64,000 nt of DNA from Streptomyces cucumeris (GCF_024295805.1 NZ_JANCLX010000008.1:225387-289386); one strand, 5' to 3'. Positions 32,871 to 42,056 are shown, numbered from the stretch's first letter. Notes: a model not told the origin generated them from the sequence alone. Numbers and translations: made by a program.

Positions 32871-34201
32871 CGTGCCGCCTTCCCCCCGTCGCTGTTCATG
32901 TCATCACTGCCCGGAGTCCCGGACGGCGCGGCCGCCTTCGGGACCGTGAGTTCCACTTCGGTGCCCTGGCCCGGCGCGGAGATCCACTCTGCCGTACCGC
33001 CGAGGTCACGCAGCCGTCCCCGGATGGACAGGGCCACCCCGAGGCGCCCCTCGCGCTCGGCGTCGGCGAGCCGTCCCTCGGGGATCCCGGGGCCGTCGTC
33101 CCGTACGGTCACCATCACGGCGTCCGGCTCGTCCTCGACCAGGATCCAGGCGCGGGCCTCCTCGCCCGCGTGGACCCGTACGTTGTCCAGCGCGGCGCCG
33201 ACGGCGGCGGCCAACTCCCCCGCCGCGCGGGCCGGGAGGATCACGGGGGCGCCGGGTTCGGAGAAGGTGATCCGGGATCCGGCGTGCGGCGCCAGCAGGA
33301 CCCGCAGATCGCACGGTCCGGCATCGGCGCCCCCGGCGTCGTCGTCCGGGACGAGGACCGTCGCGCCCTGCTCGGGGGCGGTGCGCGGCGGGGTGACCAG
33401 ACCGGTGGAGACCAGGGTGCGCAGCGCGATCTCCTGTTCGCCCGCCATCCGGCCCAGTTCGGCCGCCTCACCGCCGATCGCGGCACCGCGCCGCTGCACC
33501 ATGGCGAGCACCTGGAGCACGCTGTCGTGGATGTCGCGGGCCAGCCGCTCGCGTTCGCGGGTGGCGGCCTCGATGCGCAGCGCGCGGGCGAGGGTGCGCT
33601 CACTGGCGCGGGCCACCTCGACGACGTAGCCGATGGCCACACTGGCCACCCAGACGAGCAGCAGCATATGGACGGTGTCCTGGGCGAAGCCGCCGCGCTC
33701 GATGATGTTGGCCGCGCAGACGACGGTCGAGGCCCACGCGGCCCAGCGCCAGCCGCCCTTGACCGCGAACCCGAGGACGGCGCCCGCGGTCCATATGGAC
33801 GGCAGGGTGGGCGTGCCCTCGGCGATCCGGTCGTGGGTGTCGACGAGCGGGGTGAGCAGGATGCCCACCACCGCCACGCTGAGGTCGCCGACCAGGAAGC
33901 GGCGGGTGCAGCGCTCGGCCGAGGAGACCATGCGGAAGGTCAGCGCCGTCCACACGGTCAGCACGACCATGTAGGCGCCCGCACCCAGCGGATGGTCGTA
34001 GTGGTGGAAGGAGAGGACGTAGAGGGTGAGGGCGTAGAGCAGGGTGAGCACCCGGTAGGCGGTCAGCGCCTGCCACAGCGGCTGCTCGACGGACATCCGC
34101 ACCACGCGCTCGCGCCGGGGCCGCTCACGGCCGCGCCCGGAACCGTCCGGCGCGTGCCCGCTCTCCCCCGGCGCACCCGTGTGCTCGGGCTGCTGCGCCA
34201 C
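32867..34201 (-). CDS. macS: Membrane sensor histidine kinase MacS
   Basis: A 444-residue kinase. A basic N-terminal segment is followed by about five membrane helices (roughly 45-190) with little extracellular sequence. The HisKA_3 dimerisation helix has ERERLARDIHDSVLQVLAMV, His near residue 225. The GHKL ATPase domain has AVGAALDNVRVHAG (N box), VRDDGPGIP (G1) and EREGRLGVALSIRGR (G2). The start may be later than 34201, at VRMSVEQPLW. It overlaps macR by 4 nt, so the pair is translationally coupled. The stimulus is unknown. Confidence 0.88.
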   Translation of the reverse strand: MAQQPEHTGAPGESGHAPDGSGRGRERPRRERVVRMSVEQPLWQALTAYRVLTLLYALTLYVLSFHHYDHPLGAGAYMVVLTVWTALTFRMVSSAERCTRRFLVGDLSVAVVGILLTPLVDTHDRIAEGTPTLPSIWTAGAVLGFAVKGGWRWAAWASTVVCAANIIERGGFAQDTVHMLLLVWVASVAIGYVVEVARASERTLARALRIEAATRERERLARDIHDSVLQVLAMVQRRGAAIGGEAAELGRMAGEQEIALRTLVSTGLVTPPRTAPEQGATVLVPDDDAGGADAGPCDLRVLLAPHAGSRITFSEPGAPVILPARAAGELAAAVGAALDNVRVHAGEEARAWILVEDEPDAVMVTVRDDGPGIPEGRLADAEREGRLGVALSIRGRLRDLGGTAEWISAPGQGTEVELTVPKAAAPSGTPGSDDMNSDGGKAAR

Positions 34202-34228
34202 GATCCCCCACCCCCGTGCCGGTAGCGG

Positions 34229-34996
34229 CTACGCCCCGGCCTTGTCCTTGTGCTTCTCCCTCTCGGCCCGCTCCGCCTTCTCGGCCTTCTCCGCCTGCTT
34301 CCGGGCGGCCTCGGCATCGGCGATCTGCCGCTTGGCGGCGGTCGCGTAGATGTCCACGTACTCCTGGCCGGACAGCTTCATGATCTCGTACATGACCTCG
34401 TCGGTCACCGAGCGCAGGATGAAGCGGTCGCCGTCCATCCCGTGGTACCGGCTGAAGTCCAGCGGCTTGCCGATCTTGATCCCGGGCCGCATCAGCTTGG
34501 GCATGACCTTGCCGGGCGGCTGGATCTTCTCCGTGTCGATCATGGCGACGGGGATCACCGGCGCACCGGTGGCCAGTGCCACCCGGGCCAGACCGCCCGG
34601 CTTGCCACGGTAGAGGCGGCCGTCGGGCGAGCGGGTGCCCTCGGGGTAGATACCGAAGAGCTCACCGCGCTTGATCACGTCGATGCCCGCGTTGATCGCG
34701 GCCTCTCCGGCGCCGCGCGAACCCGAGCGGTCAACCGGGAGCTGGCCGACGCCCTTGAAGAAGGCCGCCGTCAGCCGTCCCTTGACCCCGGGGGTGGTGA
34801 AGTATTCCTGCTTGGCGATGAAGGTGACCTTGCGGTCCAGCATCGCGGGCAGGAAGAAGGAGTCGGAGAACGAGAGGTGGTTGCTGGCCAGAATGGCCGG
34901 CCCCTCGGCGGGGATGTGCTCCAGTCCCTCCACCCAGGGCCGGAAGGCGAGCTTCAGTGACCCGCCCACCGACAGCTTCATCGCACCGTAGAACAA
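34229..34996 (-). CDS. 1-acyl-glycerol-3-phosphate acyltransferase (PlsC-like)
   Basis: A 255-residue lysophosphatidate acyltransferase-like enzyme of phospholipid synthesis. The catalytic NHLSFSD motif is at 39-45 (His40, Asp45), and EGTR at 119-122 binds the glycerol phosphate. A Lys/Glu/Ala-rich charged tail (about 215-255) follows the fold. TTG 34996 is chosen: AGGAGG lies 7 nt upstream and the protein then begins MFYGAMKL, typical of the family. It is upstream of and parallel to macS with a 27-nt gap, so an operon with macSR is likely. Confidence 0.88.
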   Translation of the reverse strand: MFYGAMKLSVGGSLKLAFRPWVEGLEHIPAEGPAILASNHLSFSDSFFLPAMLDRKVTFIAKQEYFTTPGVKGRLTAAFFKGVGQLPVDRSGSRGAGEAAINAGIDVIKRGELFGIYPEGTRSPDGRLYRGKPGGLARVALATGAPVIPVAMIDTEKIQPPGKVMPKLMRPGIKIGKPLDFSRYHGMDGDRFILRSVTDEVMYEIMKLSGQEYVDIYATAAKRQIADAEAARKQAEKAEKAERAEREKHKDKAGA

Positions 34997-35139
34997 CCGA
35001 GAACCTCCTGTATCCGACGAGGAGACCTTAACCTGCCTACCCCGTGTGCGGCGCGCCGCGTACGCTGAGGTGCCGGGCCGCCCGGCCCCGAACACCGGTT
35101 CCTCCCCCTGCTCGACTCACCCCCGAACGGAGATCCGTG

Positions 35140-35943
35140 GTGCCGCTCCTTCCCGGAGCCGAGCCGTTCCGCCACGACGGCGGGCAGATCGGCGTCCTCG
35201 TCTCGCACGGCTTCACCGGTTCCCCGCAGTCGGTCCGACCCTGGGCCGATCATCTCGCGGCGCGGGGCTACACCGTCTCGCTGCCACTCCTTCCCGGCCA
35301 CGGCACCCGCTGGCAGGATCTCGCGGTCACCGGCTGGCAGGACTGGTACGCCGAGGTCGAGCGGGAGCTGCGGACGCTGACCGAGCGCTGTGAGCGGGTC
35401 TTCGTCTGCGGTCTGTCGATGGGCGGGGCGCTGGCGCTGCGGCTGGCCGCCCAGCACGGTGCGGCGATCAGCGGGCTGGCCCTGGTCAACCCGGCGAACA
35501 AGATCCATGACCCGCTGGCGGTGGCGCTGCCGGTGATGCGGCACCTGGTGCCGTCGGTGAAGGGCATCGCGAGCGATATCGCCAAGCCCGGTTCGCATGA
35601 ACTGGGCTACGACCGCACCCCGTTGCACGCGGTGTACTCGCTGCGGCGCTTCCTCCGGCTGGTCGACGCCGAGCTGCCGCAGGTCACCCAGCCGCTGCTG
35701 GTGATGCACAGCGCACAAGACCATGTGGTGCCGCCCGCCGACTCCGAGCGGATCCTGAGCCAGGTGTCCTCCCGGGACACCACCGAGCGGCTCCTGGAGC
35801 GGAGTTACCACGTGGCGACCCTGGACTACGACGCGGAGTTCATCTTCGACGAGACGGTCGCGTTCATCACCCGCCTGACGGCGGGTATGGGAGAGGACAC
35901 CGGGACGGGCACCGGAAGGGAGGGGGCGGCGGCCAGTGGCTGA
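35140..35943 (+). CDS. Alpha/beta hydrolase, Est30-like carboxylesterase
   Basis: A 267-residue alpha/beta hydrolase. The oxyanion loop HGFTGSP lies at about 23-29. The nucleophile is in GLSMGG (Ser about 93), the acid in MHSAQDHVV and the catalytic His in YHVATLDYD. The pattern matches thermostable carboxylesterase/monoacylglycerol lipase-like enzymes. Being divergent from plsC suggests lipid metabolism, which is inference. GTG 35140 has GGAG 7 nt upstream; GTG 35137 is the alternative. It overlaps the next gene by 8 nt. Confidence 0.82.
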   Translation: MPLLPGAEPFRHDGGQIGVLVSHGFTGSPQSVRPWADHLAARGYTVSLPLLPGHGTRWQDLAVTGWQDWYAEVERELRTLTERCERVFVCGLSMGGALALRLAAQHGAAISGLALVNPANKIHDPLAVALPVMRHLVPSVKGIASDIAKPGSHELGYDRTPLHAVYSLRRFLRLVDAELPQVTQPLLVMHSAQDHVVPPADSERILSQVSSRDTTERLLERSYHVATLDYDAEFIFDETVAFITRLTAGMGEDTGTGTGREGAAASG

Positions 35944-36625
35944 GCGCGACTCGAACGAGAACGAGGCGGACGCGCGGCGCGACGACGACGCCGCCTTCGC
36001 CGAGATCGTCGCGGCGTACGGCGAGGAGCCGCCGGACCCGCCGGAGGCGGAGCGCTGGCCCGTCGCGGAGAACCTGGTCGAGCAGTGGGGGCGGGAGCCC
36101 GCACCGGCGGCCGCGGATCCGGTCCGCGAGGACGGCGCCCCGGAGGCGCCCGAGCGCACCGGCGGCGGTCCGGACGCTGCGGGTGAGGGCGAGGCGGGCG
36201 CGGACGGCCCGGCCGCCGACGGCAAGGCCGCGGACGACGTCACCAAGCCGGTCACCGGGGCCCCGGGCGACAGCGACAAACCGGTCGGCAGCTTCATCGT
36301 CTACGCACCGGGCGTCGGTCCGCGCGACTGGGAGGCCGACGAGCCCTCCGAGGACGACTTCGACGACGGCGACGAGGGCCATTTCGTACCGCCCGAGCCG
36401 CCTCCGCTGCCCGAGGCCGACACCACCTCACGCTTCGCGTGGATCGGGGTGCTCGGCGGACCGCTGCTGCTGATCGGTGTGGTGATGTTCCAGGTCGAGC
36501 TGACCTGGTGGATCACCACGCTGGGGGTCGGCGGCTTCCTGGGCGGCTTCGCCACCCTGGTGATGCGGATGCGGGACAGCGATGACGAGGAGGACGAGGA
36601 CCCGGGGCGCGGCGCGGTCGTCTGA
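35936..36625 (+). CDS. Acidic protein with C-terminal membrane hairpin
   Basis: A 229-residue protein. About 160 N-terminal residues are disordered and very acidic (Asp, Glu, Ala, Pro), containing VGSFIVYAPGVGPRDWEADEPSEDDF. Two membrane helices follow (about 163-182 and 186-206), with an acidic C-terminal tail. GTG 35936 overlaps the esterase stop, so translation is coupled. Homologues occur at this place in other streptomycetes as far as I recall; no function is known. Confidence 0.75.
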   Translation: MAERDSNENEADARRDDDAAFAEIVAAYGEEPPDPPEAERWPVAENLVEQWGREPAPAAADPVREDGAPEAPERTGGGPDAAGEGEAGADGPAADGKAADDVTKPVTGAPGDSDKPVGSFIVYAPGVGPRDWEADEPSEDDFDDGDEGHFVPPEPPPLPEADTTSRFAWIGVLGGPLLLIGVVMFQVELTWWITTLGVGGFLGGFATLVMRMRDSDDEEDEDPGRGAVV

Positions 36626-36748
36626 CCGCCGCCGATCTCGGGGCCGGTGGGCGGATCCGGCCAAGCCGAACGGGCCGGTCCGGCCGCCGCGGGACCGGAC
36701 GCGTCTCGAAGCCCTCCCCACCGACCCGGACAAACCGCTCGTCGCCGT

Positions 36749-37546
36749 CTAGGCGGACGGACCGCTCCGGTCCGGGGCCACCCGGGGGAGCCGTAGGGCG
36801 GCCAGGACCGGGAGGTGGTCCGTGGCCGCCCGCAGGTCCGCGTCGCTGACGCCCGGCAGCCCGGCGGGGACCCCACAGCCGATGATCTCCACGCCCTCGG
36901 TCGCGAAGACCGCGTCGATCCGCCGGCGGGGATCGTCCGCGGAGAAGGTGACCTCGCTCCCCCAGGGCTCGGTGGCCCAGCCGTCCCGCAGCCGCTCCGC
37001 GATCCTGCGGAAGGCCCGGCCGTCCGGGCGGTCGTTGATGTCCCCGGCGGCGACCGCGTACGGGACGCCGAGGGCCGCGACCCGGTCCAGCAGCATCCCG
37101 GCCTGGTCGTGGCGCTCGGCGGCGGCCAGGCTCAGATGGCAGCTCACCACGCCGAGCCGCACCCCGCCGGGCTCGCGGTGCCCGGCCCCGAAGCGCAGGA
37201 CGGCGGTGGCGAAGCCGCGCCGGTGCAGTCCGGGGACCCGGGGCAGCAGGATGTCCTCGGTGCGCTCCACATGGGCGCGCAGCGAGGTGAGGATCATGGG
37301 GCCGGTGGCGGTGGCCCCGCCGGTGGTGTAGACGAGGCCGGTCTCGCGGGCCAGCCAGGCGGCCGCCTTGCGCCAGCGGAAGAAGCGCGGCGCCTCCTGT
37401 ACGCACAGCACGTCGGGGGCGCAGGCCCGGATCACCCGGACCAGCGCCTCGCGGTCGTCGCGCAGCGAGCGGATGTTGTAGCTGAGCACGCGCACCACGG
37501 CCCCGTCCGGGCCGGTGGTGGATCCGGGCAGGTCCGCGAGGGCCAC
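36749..37546 (-). CDS. Endonuclease/exonuclease/phosphatase-fold hydrolase
   Basis: A 265-residue protein with the DNase I/EEP catalytic pattern: LSYNIRS (Asn), VLCVQEAP (Glu), VVSCHLSL, AVAAGDINDRPDG and the terminal ATDHLPVLA (Asp-His). It could act on DNA, phosphoinositides or other phosphodiesters; no DNA-binding extension is present. GTG 37546 is placed 15 nt after the glkA stop, so translation may be coupled to glkA. A later GTG in front of RVLSYN (near 37495) is possible, as no good ribosome site is visible. Confidence 0.78.
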   Translation of the reverse strand: MALADLPGSTTGPDGAVVRVLSYNIRSLRDDREALVRVIRACAPDVLCVQEAPRFFRWRKAAAWLARETGLVYTTGGATATGPMILTSLRAHVERTEDILLPRVPGLHRRGFATAVLRFGAGHREPGGVRLGVVSCHLSLAAAERHDQAGMLLDRVAALGVPYAVAAGDINDRPDGRAFRRIAERLRDGWATEPWGSEVTFSADDPRRRIDAVFATEGVEIIGCGVPAGLPGVSDADLRAATDHLPVLAALRLPRVAPDRSGPSA

Positions 37547-37560
37547 GGCGGCGGGCCCGG

Positions 37561-38502
37561 TCAGCCCTGGCGGGCCAGGTCGGCGGCTCCGACGAGCCCG
37601 GCCTTGCCACCGAGCTGGGCGGCGAGCACCTGGGCGTGGGGGCGCCACTGGTTGCCGACGAGCCAGCGGCGGAAGGACTTGCGGATCGGCTCCAGGACCA
37701 GGTCGCCCTCGTCGGAGACACCGCCGCCGACGATGAACGCCGAGGGGTCGAAGAGCGAGGCGAGGTCGGCAAGACCGGCCCCGGCCCAGCGGGCGAGCTC
37801 GCGGAAGGAGTCGATGGCGACGGGGTCGCCCTGGCGGGCGGCGTCGCTGATGTGCTTGCCCTGGATGCCCTCGGCGGTGCCGTCACCGAAGCCGAGCAGC
37901 GCCTTGGCGTTCTCCGGGGTGGCGGCGGCGCGCTGCTTGGCGTAGCGGACCAGCGCTCGGCCGGAGGCGTACTGCTCCCAGCAGCCCTGGGAGCCGCAGC
38001 CGCACAGCAGACCGTCCGGGACGACCCTGATGTGGCCGAACTCGGCGGCGACGCCGAACCGGCCGCGGTGCAGCTTGCCGCCGATGATGATGCCGCCGCC
38101 CAGACCGGTGCCGAGCGTGATGCAGACGACGTCGTCATGGCCGGCGCCGGCGCCGAAGCGGTACTCGCCCCAGGCGGCCGCGTTCGCGTCGTTCTCCACC
38201 ACCACGGGCAGTCCGACGCGCTGCTCGACCTTGTCCTTGAGCGCCTCGTGCCGCCAGTTGATGTTGGGCGCGAAGAGCACCGTGGCGCGCTTGTCGTCCA
38301 CGTAACCGGCCGCGCCGATGCCGACGGCCTCGACGTCGTGCCCGCTGCTCACCTTGCGCACCGCGTCCGCGATGGCGTCGACGACCCCCTCCGGCGTCGG
38401 TGGGGTCGATACCGTGCTCGTTTCGAGAATCGAGCCCTCTTCGTCGACCACGCCAGCCGCGATTTTCGTGCCGCCGATGTCGACGCCGATGGTGAGTCCC
38501 AT
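37561..38502 (-). CDS. glkA: ROK-family glucokinase
   Basis: A 313-residue cytoplasmic glucokinase, also a mediator of carbon catabolite repression in Streptomyces. GVDIGGTK (7-14) binds phosphate. ENDANAAAWGE holds the catalytic Asp, followed by LGTGLGGGII and EFGHI, then the zinc motif LCGCGSQGCWEQY. The start ATG 38502 has GAGGGA upstream. It follows the DUF5304 gene by 56 nt, the order known for glkA and SCO2127 in S. coelicolor. Confidence 0.94.
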   Translation of the reverse strand: MGLTIGVDIGGTKIAAGVVDEEGSILETSTVSTPPTPEGVVDAIADAVRKVSSGHDVEAVGIGAAGYVDDKRATVLFAPNINWRHEALKDKVEQRVGLPVVVENDANAAAWGEYRFGAGAGHDDVVCITLGTGLGGGIIIGGKLHRGRFGVAAEFGHIRVVPDGLLCGCGSQGCWEQYASGRALVRYAKQRAAATPENAKALLGFGDGTAEGIQGKHISDAARQGDPVAIDSFRELARWAGAGLADLASLFDPSAFIVGGGVSDEGDLVLEPIRKSFRRWLVGNQWRPHAQVLAAQLGGKAGLVGAADLARQG

Positions 38503-38558
38503 GAGTCCCTCAGTTATTTGGTCGAACCCCGCCGTGGCCAACGGTACCGGAGAAGCGC

Positions 38559-39029
38559 TCAATCGAGGTCGATGTGTTCACTACTCGAACTCTCGTCTCC
38601 CTCATCGCGACCCTTGCCGCCACTTTCGGTGCCTTTGGTCCAGCGCTCCTCCTGGCCCGCAACAGCGGCGCGATAGGCGGCGAGCAGCTCTGTTCCGGCG
38701 CTGGCGAGATGGTCAAATACGTCCGGATTGCGCTCAATGACCGGTTCCACGGCCGCTTTGGCCTGTGCGATCAATTGTTGTACGGCCCCATGAACCGGGG
38801 TTCCGGCGAGCGGGGACTGTGTCCCGGTGAACCGGTCGGCCAGCGCCTCGGCCAGCTTGCGCAGCTCCTCCGCGGCACTGCCCGGCTCCTGGGCCGACTC
38901 CCCGGCCCGGCGGGCCCGCTCGGCGGCGAGGTCCTCGGCGCAGGCCCGCTCCCAGGCATCGGGATCGATCTCGGAGACCGGGATCTCGGTGTCCGGAGTG
39001 TCTGCGGGGCGCTCGGTGGCATCGCTCAT
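38559..39029 (-). CDS. DUF5304 protein, glkA neighbour
   Basis: A 156-residue acidic soluble protein. A central helical domain (about 50-130) contains EELRKLAEALADRFTG, VQQLIAQAKAAVEPVIER and ELLAAYRAAV. The C-terminal Ser/Asp/Glu tail ends EHIDLD. ATG 39029 has GGAG upstream. Its S. coelicolor counterpart, SCO2127, is reported to stimulate glkA expression, as I recall; the mechanism is unknown. It is probably the first gene of a glkA operon. Confidence 0.75.
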   Translation of the reverse strand: MSDATERPADTPDTEIPVSEIDPDAWERACAEDLAAERARRAGESAQEPGSAAEELRKLAEALADRFTGTQSPLAGTPVHGAVQQLIAQAKAAVEPVIERNPDVFDHLASAGTELLAAYRAAVAGQEERWTKGTESGGKGRDEGDESSSSEHIDLD

Positions 39030-39139
39030 GGCGAACTCCTGCGGCGGGGAGGCTGGCGGTCCGGTGCGTATCTCCGGGCTTGCCACCGACGTTACCGGAA
39101 TGCCGGAGCCCGGTCAGAGCCCCAGGGTGCGGAGCCCGG

Positions 39140-40450
39140 TCAGAACCCCCGGGGCCACAGATCCGGGTCGGGGGTGAAGCGCACCTGGAGCGATCCGTCG
39201 CGCAGTCCGGCGCCGGAGACCGTGCAGCGGCGCAGCGCGGAGGGCAGCGTCAGCACCCGGTGGAAGGCGCCGACGGTGACGATCAGTTCATCGCCGCGGC
39301 GGACCAGGGCGAGGGTGTCCCGGTCGGCGCCGGGCAGCGGCAGCCGCCACAGCAGGATGCCGTCGTCGGCGAGCCGGTCCTCCACGGTCCAGGGATCAGC
39401 CGCGGGCCGGTCCGGCAGCGGCGGCGGCGCCCCGACGGCTTCGGCCAGGGCGTCCAGCCCGGCGGGCCGGGCGGCACCGGCGCCCTCCGGGTCCGGCCCA
39501 CCGCCCGCGTCACCGGCGGGCCGGTCGCCGAGACCCTGCGGATCACGGCCCAGATGCGGCAGCTCGCGCACCGGGACGGCGGGCGCCCACTGCTCGTACA
39601 GCTCCTTCAGCGCGGCCTGCTGCTGACCGGAGAGGGCGGCGAGCCAGGGGTCGGCGGTGGCGGCGGGCAGCAGCCGGTTGGCGATGACCGCCTCCACCCG
39701 GCAGCCGTGCAGCGCGAGCCCCGCGCGGGCGGTGCGCAGCGCGCGGTCGGCGAGCGGACCGGGGTCCACCACCAGCCGGACCGTGGTGGCCTCGGAATCG
39801 ATCACGTCCTGGACCGCCGCGAGCTCGCCCTCCCAGCGCTCGGCGGTCTCGTAGAGCTTCTGGGTGGGCATCGGCACCCCGGCGAGCTGGGCGAGCATCG
39901 GGCGCAGCGCACGGGCCGCCTGCCGCTCGGCGGGCAGCAGCCGCCGCAGATAACGCCGCAACTGCCCGGGCAGGGCCAGCAGCCCGACGGTCTCCGGGGC
40001 GGGCGGCATATCGACGACGAGCACGTCCCAGCCGGTGCCGGGCGGGGCGGCCTGGGCCATCCGCAGGGCGCGCAGCAGCGCGAAGGAGTCCATGCCCGGG
40101 AGGGCGGCCAGCTCCTCACCGTCCAGCGGGGTGGCGCCGACCATGTCCAGGGCGCCGCGGCCGCGCTCCTGGAGCGCGGTCAGCTCGTCGCGGAACCAGT
40201 GGTCGGTGACGATCCGGGCGGCCCACAGCCCCGGGGTGACCTGGACCGGAACGGACCACGGCAGCCGGTCGGCGGCCGGGCCCTGGGCCGGGCGCAGCGC
40301 GCCGATGCCGAGCAGGGCCTCGGGGGTGCCGTCCGGATCGGCGGTCAGCAGCAGCGTCCGCCGCCCCTCGCGGGCGGCGGCCAGGGCGGTCGCGGCGGCC
40401 ACGGTGGTGCGGCCCGCGCCGCCGGTACCGGTGACGAGGACCGTACGCAT
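39140..40450 (-). CDS. ArsA-family ATPase with altered P-loop
   Basis: A 436-residue ArsA/Get3-like protein. The deviant Walker A motif GTGGAGRTT (8-16) has Thr for the signature Lys and Arg14 for the invariant Lys of GKGGVGKTT. VVDMPPAPETVGLL replaces the Get3 switch DTAPTGHTLRLL. Residues about 295-345 are a Gly/Pro/Ala-rich linker before a C-terminal beta domain. No arsenic genes are nearby. Actinobacterial ArsA-like proteins of this position have no known substrate. It precedes an SRPBCC gene on the same strand, 79 nt away. Confidence 0.8.
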   Translation of the reverse strand: MRTVLVTGTGGAGRTTVAAATALAAAREGRRTLLLTADPDGTPEALLGIGALRPAQGPAADRLPWSVPVQVTPGLWAARIVTDHWFRDELTALQERGRGALDMVGATPLDGEELAALPGMDSFALLRALRMAQAAPPGTGWDVLVVDMPPAPETVGLLALPGQLRRYLRRLLPAERQAARALRPMLAQLAGVPMPTQKLYETAERWEGELAAVQDVIDSEATTVRLVVDPGPLADRALRTARAGLALHGCRVEAVIANRLLPAATADPWLAALSGQQQAALKELYEQWAPAVPVRELPHLGRDPQGLGDRPAGDAGGGPDPEGAGAARPAGLDALAEAVGAPPPLPDRPAADPWTVEDRLADDGILLWRLPLPGADRDTLALVRRGDELIVTVGAFHRVLTLPSALRRCTVSGAGLRDGSLQVRFTPDPDLWPRGF

Positions 40451-40529
40451 GAAAGAAGCCTCCGTTGCCCCTCCGGGCGGGGTGGTGCGGGATGCGCGTG
40501 GGCGGCGGTGCCGGACGGCCCCGCCGGTG

Positions 40530-40970
40530 TCAGACGGTCTCGACGCGCTTCTTCAGGCCCGCCAGGGCACGGTCGATGATGACCTTCTCGGCCTTGCGCT
40601 TGATCATGCCGAGCATGGGGATCTTGACGTCGACGGTGAGCTGGTAGGTGACCTCGGTGCGCTTGCCGCCGTCCACCGGGGCCAGCCGGTAGGAGCCGTC
40701 GAGGGCGCGCAGCATCTGGGACTTGACCAGGGACCAGCTCACCTCGTCATCGCCGGTCCAGGAGTAGGCCAGGGTGTAGTCGTCCTTGATCGCCCCGGCG
40801 TCGAGGACCATCCGCACCTGCTCGGCCCGGCCGCGGTCGTCCTTGGTGAGGATGTCCGCCTCCTTCACCTCTCCGGACCACTCGGGGTATCGGTCGAAGT
40901 CGGCGATCACCTCCATCACGTCGGCCGGTGCCGCATCGATCGTGATGCTCGAGCTGGTGTGTTCCGCCAT
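40530..40970 (-). CDS. SRPBCC (cyclase/dehydrase-like) protein
   Basis: A 146-residue START-fold protein. SITIDAAPADVMEVIADFDRYPEW (split over about 8-31), then TYQLTVDVKIPMLGMIKRKAEKVI near the C-terminus, match the polyketide_cyc2/cyclase-dehydrase family found in all streptomycetes outside polyketide clusters. It probably binds a hydrophobic ligand. It is likely co-transcribed with the ArsA-like gene downstream. Confidence 0.85.
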   Translation of the reverse strand: MAEHTSSSITIDAAPADVMEVIADFDRYPEWSGEVKEADILTKDDRGRAEQVRMVLDAGAIKDDYTLAYSWTGDDEVSWSLVKSQMLRALDGSYRLAPVDGGKRTEVTYQLTVDVKIPMLGMIKRKAEKVIIDRALAGLKKRVETV

Positions 40971-41036
40971 CGCCGTGGCTCCTCCGTACCGGTCCGCCGC
41001 ATGGGGTGTCTGCCGCTGAAGGCTACCGCGCGCCGC

Positions 41037-41801
41037 TCACCACTCCAGGGTCCAGGGGGTACCGGAGGAGGCGAAGTGTCCGACGTTGACGCACTCGGTG
41101 GCCCCGATCCGCATCCTCCGTGCGAGCGGCTGGTGGACGTGACCGAAGAGGGCGTACTTGGGGCGGATCGCATGGATCGCCTCCAGCAGGGCGGAACTGC
41201 CCCGTTCGAAACGGCGGGCCACGGTGTCGTAGCAGAGCTCGGGGACGTCCGGTGGAATGTGTGTGCACACCACGTCCACCTCGTCGCCGAGCGCCGCGAT
41301 CTTGGCGGCGTAGGTCTCGTCGTCGATCTCGTACGGCGTGCGCATCGGGGTGCGCAGTCCGCCGCCGACGAAGCCGAAGACCAGTCCGCCGATCTCCACG
41401 CGCTCACCGTCGAGGACGGTGAGCCCAGGTCGGGTGTACTCCGGCCAGAGGGACGGTATGTCGACATTGCCGTAGGTTGCGTACGTCGGGGTGGGAAACG
41501 CGGCGAACAGCTCGGCGTACTGGCGGCGTACGGCGGATTCGATGGCGGTTCGACGGTCGATCCCGTCCCACAGCCGGTTGCCGAACTCCCGGGCCTCCTC
41601 GAAGCGGCGGGCGGTGCGCAGCTCGACGATCCGGTCGGCGTTCTCCACGCCGAACAGATCGGGGAAGATCCCGCGGGAGTGGTCCGCGTAGTCCAGGAAG
41701 AGGACGAGGTCACCGAGGCAGATCAGGGCATCCGCTCCGTCACCGGCCTTCCCCAGGTCCTCACTGTTGCCATGCACGTCGCTCACCACGTGGACTCGCA
41801 T
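41037..41801 (-). CDS. Calcineurin-like metallophosphoesterase
   Basis: A 254-residue enzyme. The dimetal motifs are VVSDVHGN (6-13), CLGDLV, YGNVD, VVCTHIPP and GHVHQP. The GNH[DE] motif is altered to GNVD, so the usual catalytic His is absent there. A helical cap (about 55-115) sits between motif 2 and motif 3. ATG 41801 is chosen because TAGGGT ends 7 nt upstream and the protein then starts directly at the first strand (MRVHVVSD); the frame runs nine codons further. The substrate is unknown. Confidence 0.85.
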   Translation of the reverse strand: MRVHVVSDVHGNSEDLGKAGDGADALICLGDLVLFLDYADHSRGIFPDLFGVENADRIVELRTARRFEEAREFGNRLWDGIDRRTAIESAVRRQYAELFAAFPTPTYATYGNVDIPSLWPEYTRPGLTVLDGERVEIGGLVFGFVGGGLRTPMRTPYEIDDETYAAKIAALGDEVDVVCTHIPPDVPELCYDTVARRFERGSSALLEAIHAIRPKYALFGHVHQPLARRMRIGATECVNVGHFASSGTPWTLEW

Positions 41802-41808
41802 GCGTGTC

Positions 41809-41814
41809 ACCCTA
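41809..41814 (-). promoter_or_regulatory. -10 hexamer TAGGGT of the phosphoesterase gene
   Basis: TAGGGT on the minus strand ends 7 nt before ATG 41801; same hexamer and spacing as the trp leader. Confidence 0.5.
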
Positions 41815-42056
41815 AGACCTGCGGCCATGGGGCCGTAAGGTGTTCTGTCTCCGCCGCCCCGCGTCTACCTGCGGTTACTTAGCAGCCGTCGTTCCGGTCG
41901 ACTAGTCTGCGGACAGTAAGAGGGCGGTGTGTGACGCATAAAACATCTGGGCAGAAACCCCTATCCCGGAACCCGTACCGATGGGTAACGTCCGGGCCGT
42001 CCAACCACACCCCCCTTGCCCTGCAGCGGCGTCGGCGCCCATGAGGAGCAGCAGTC

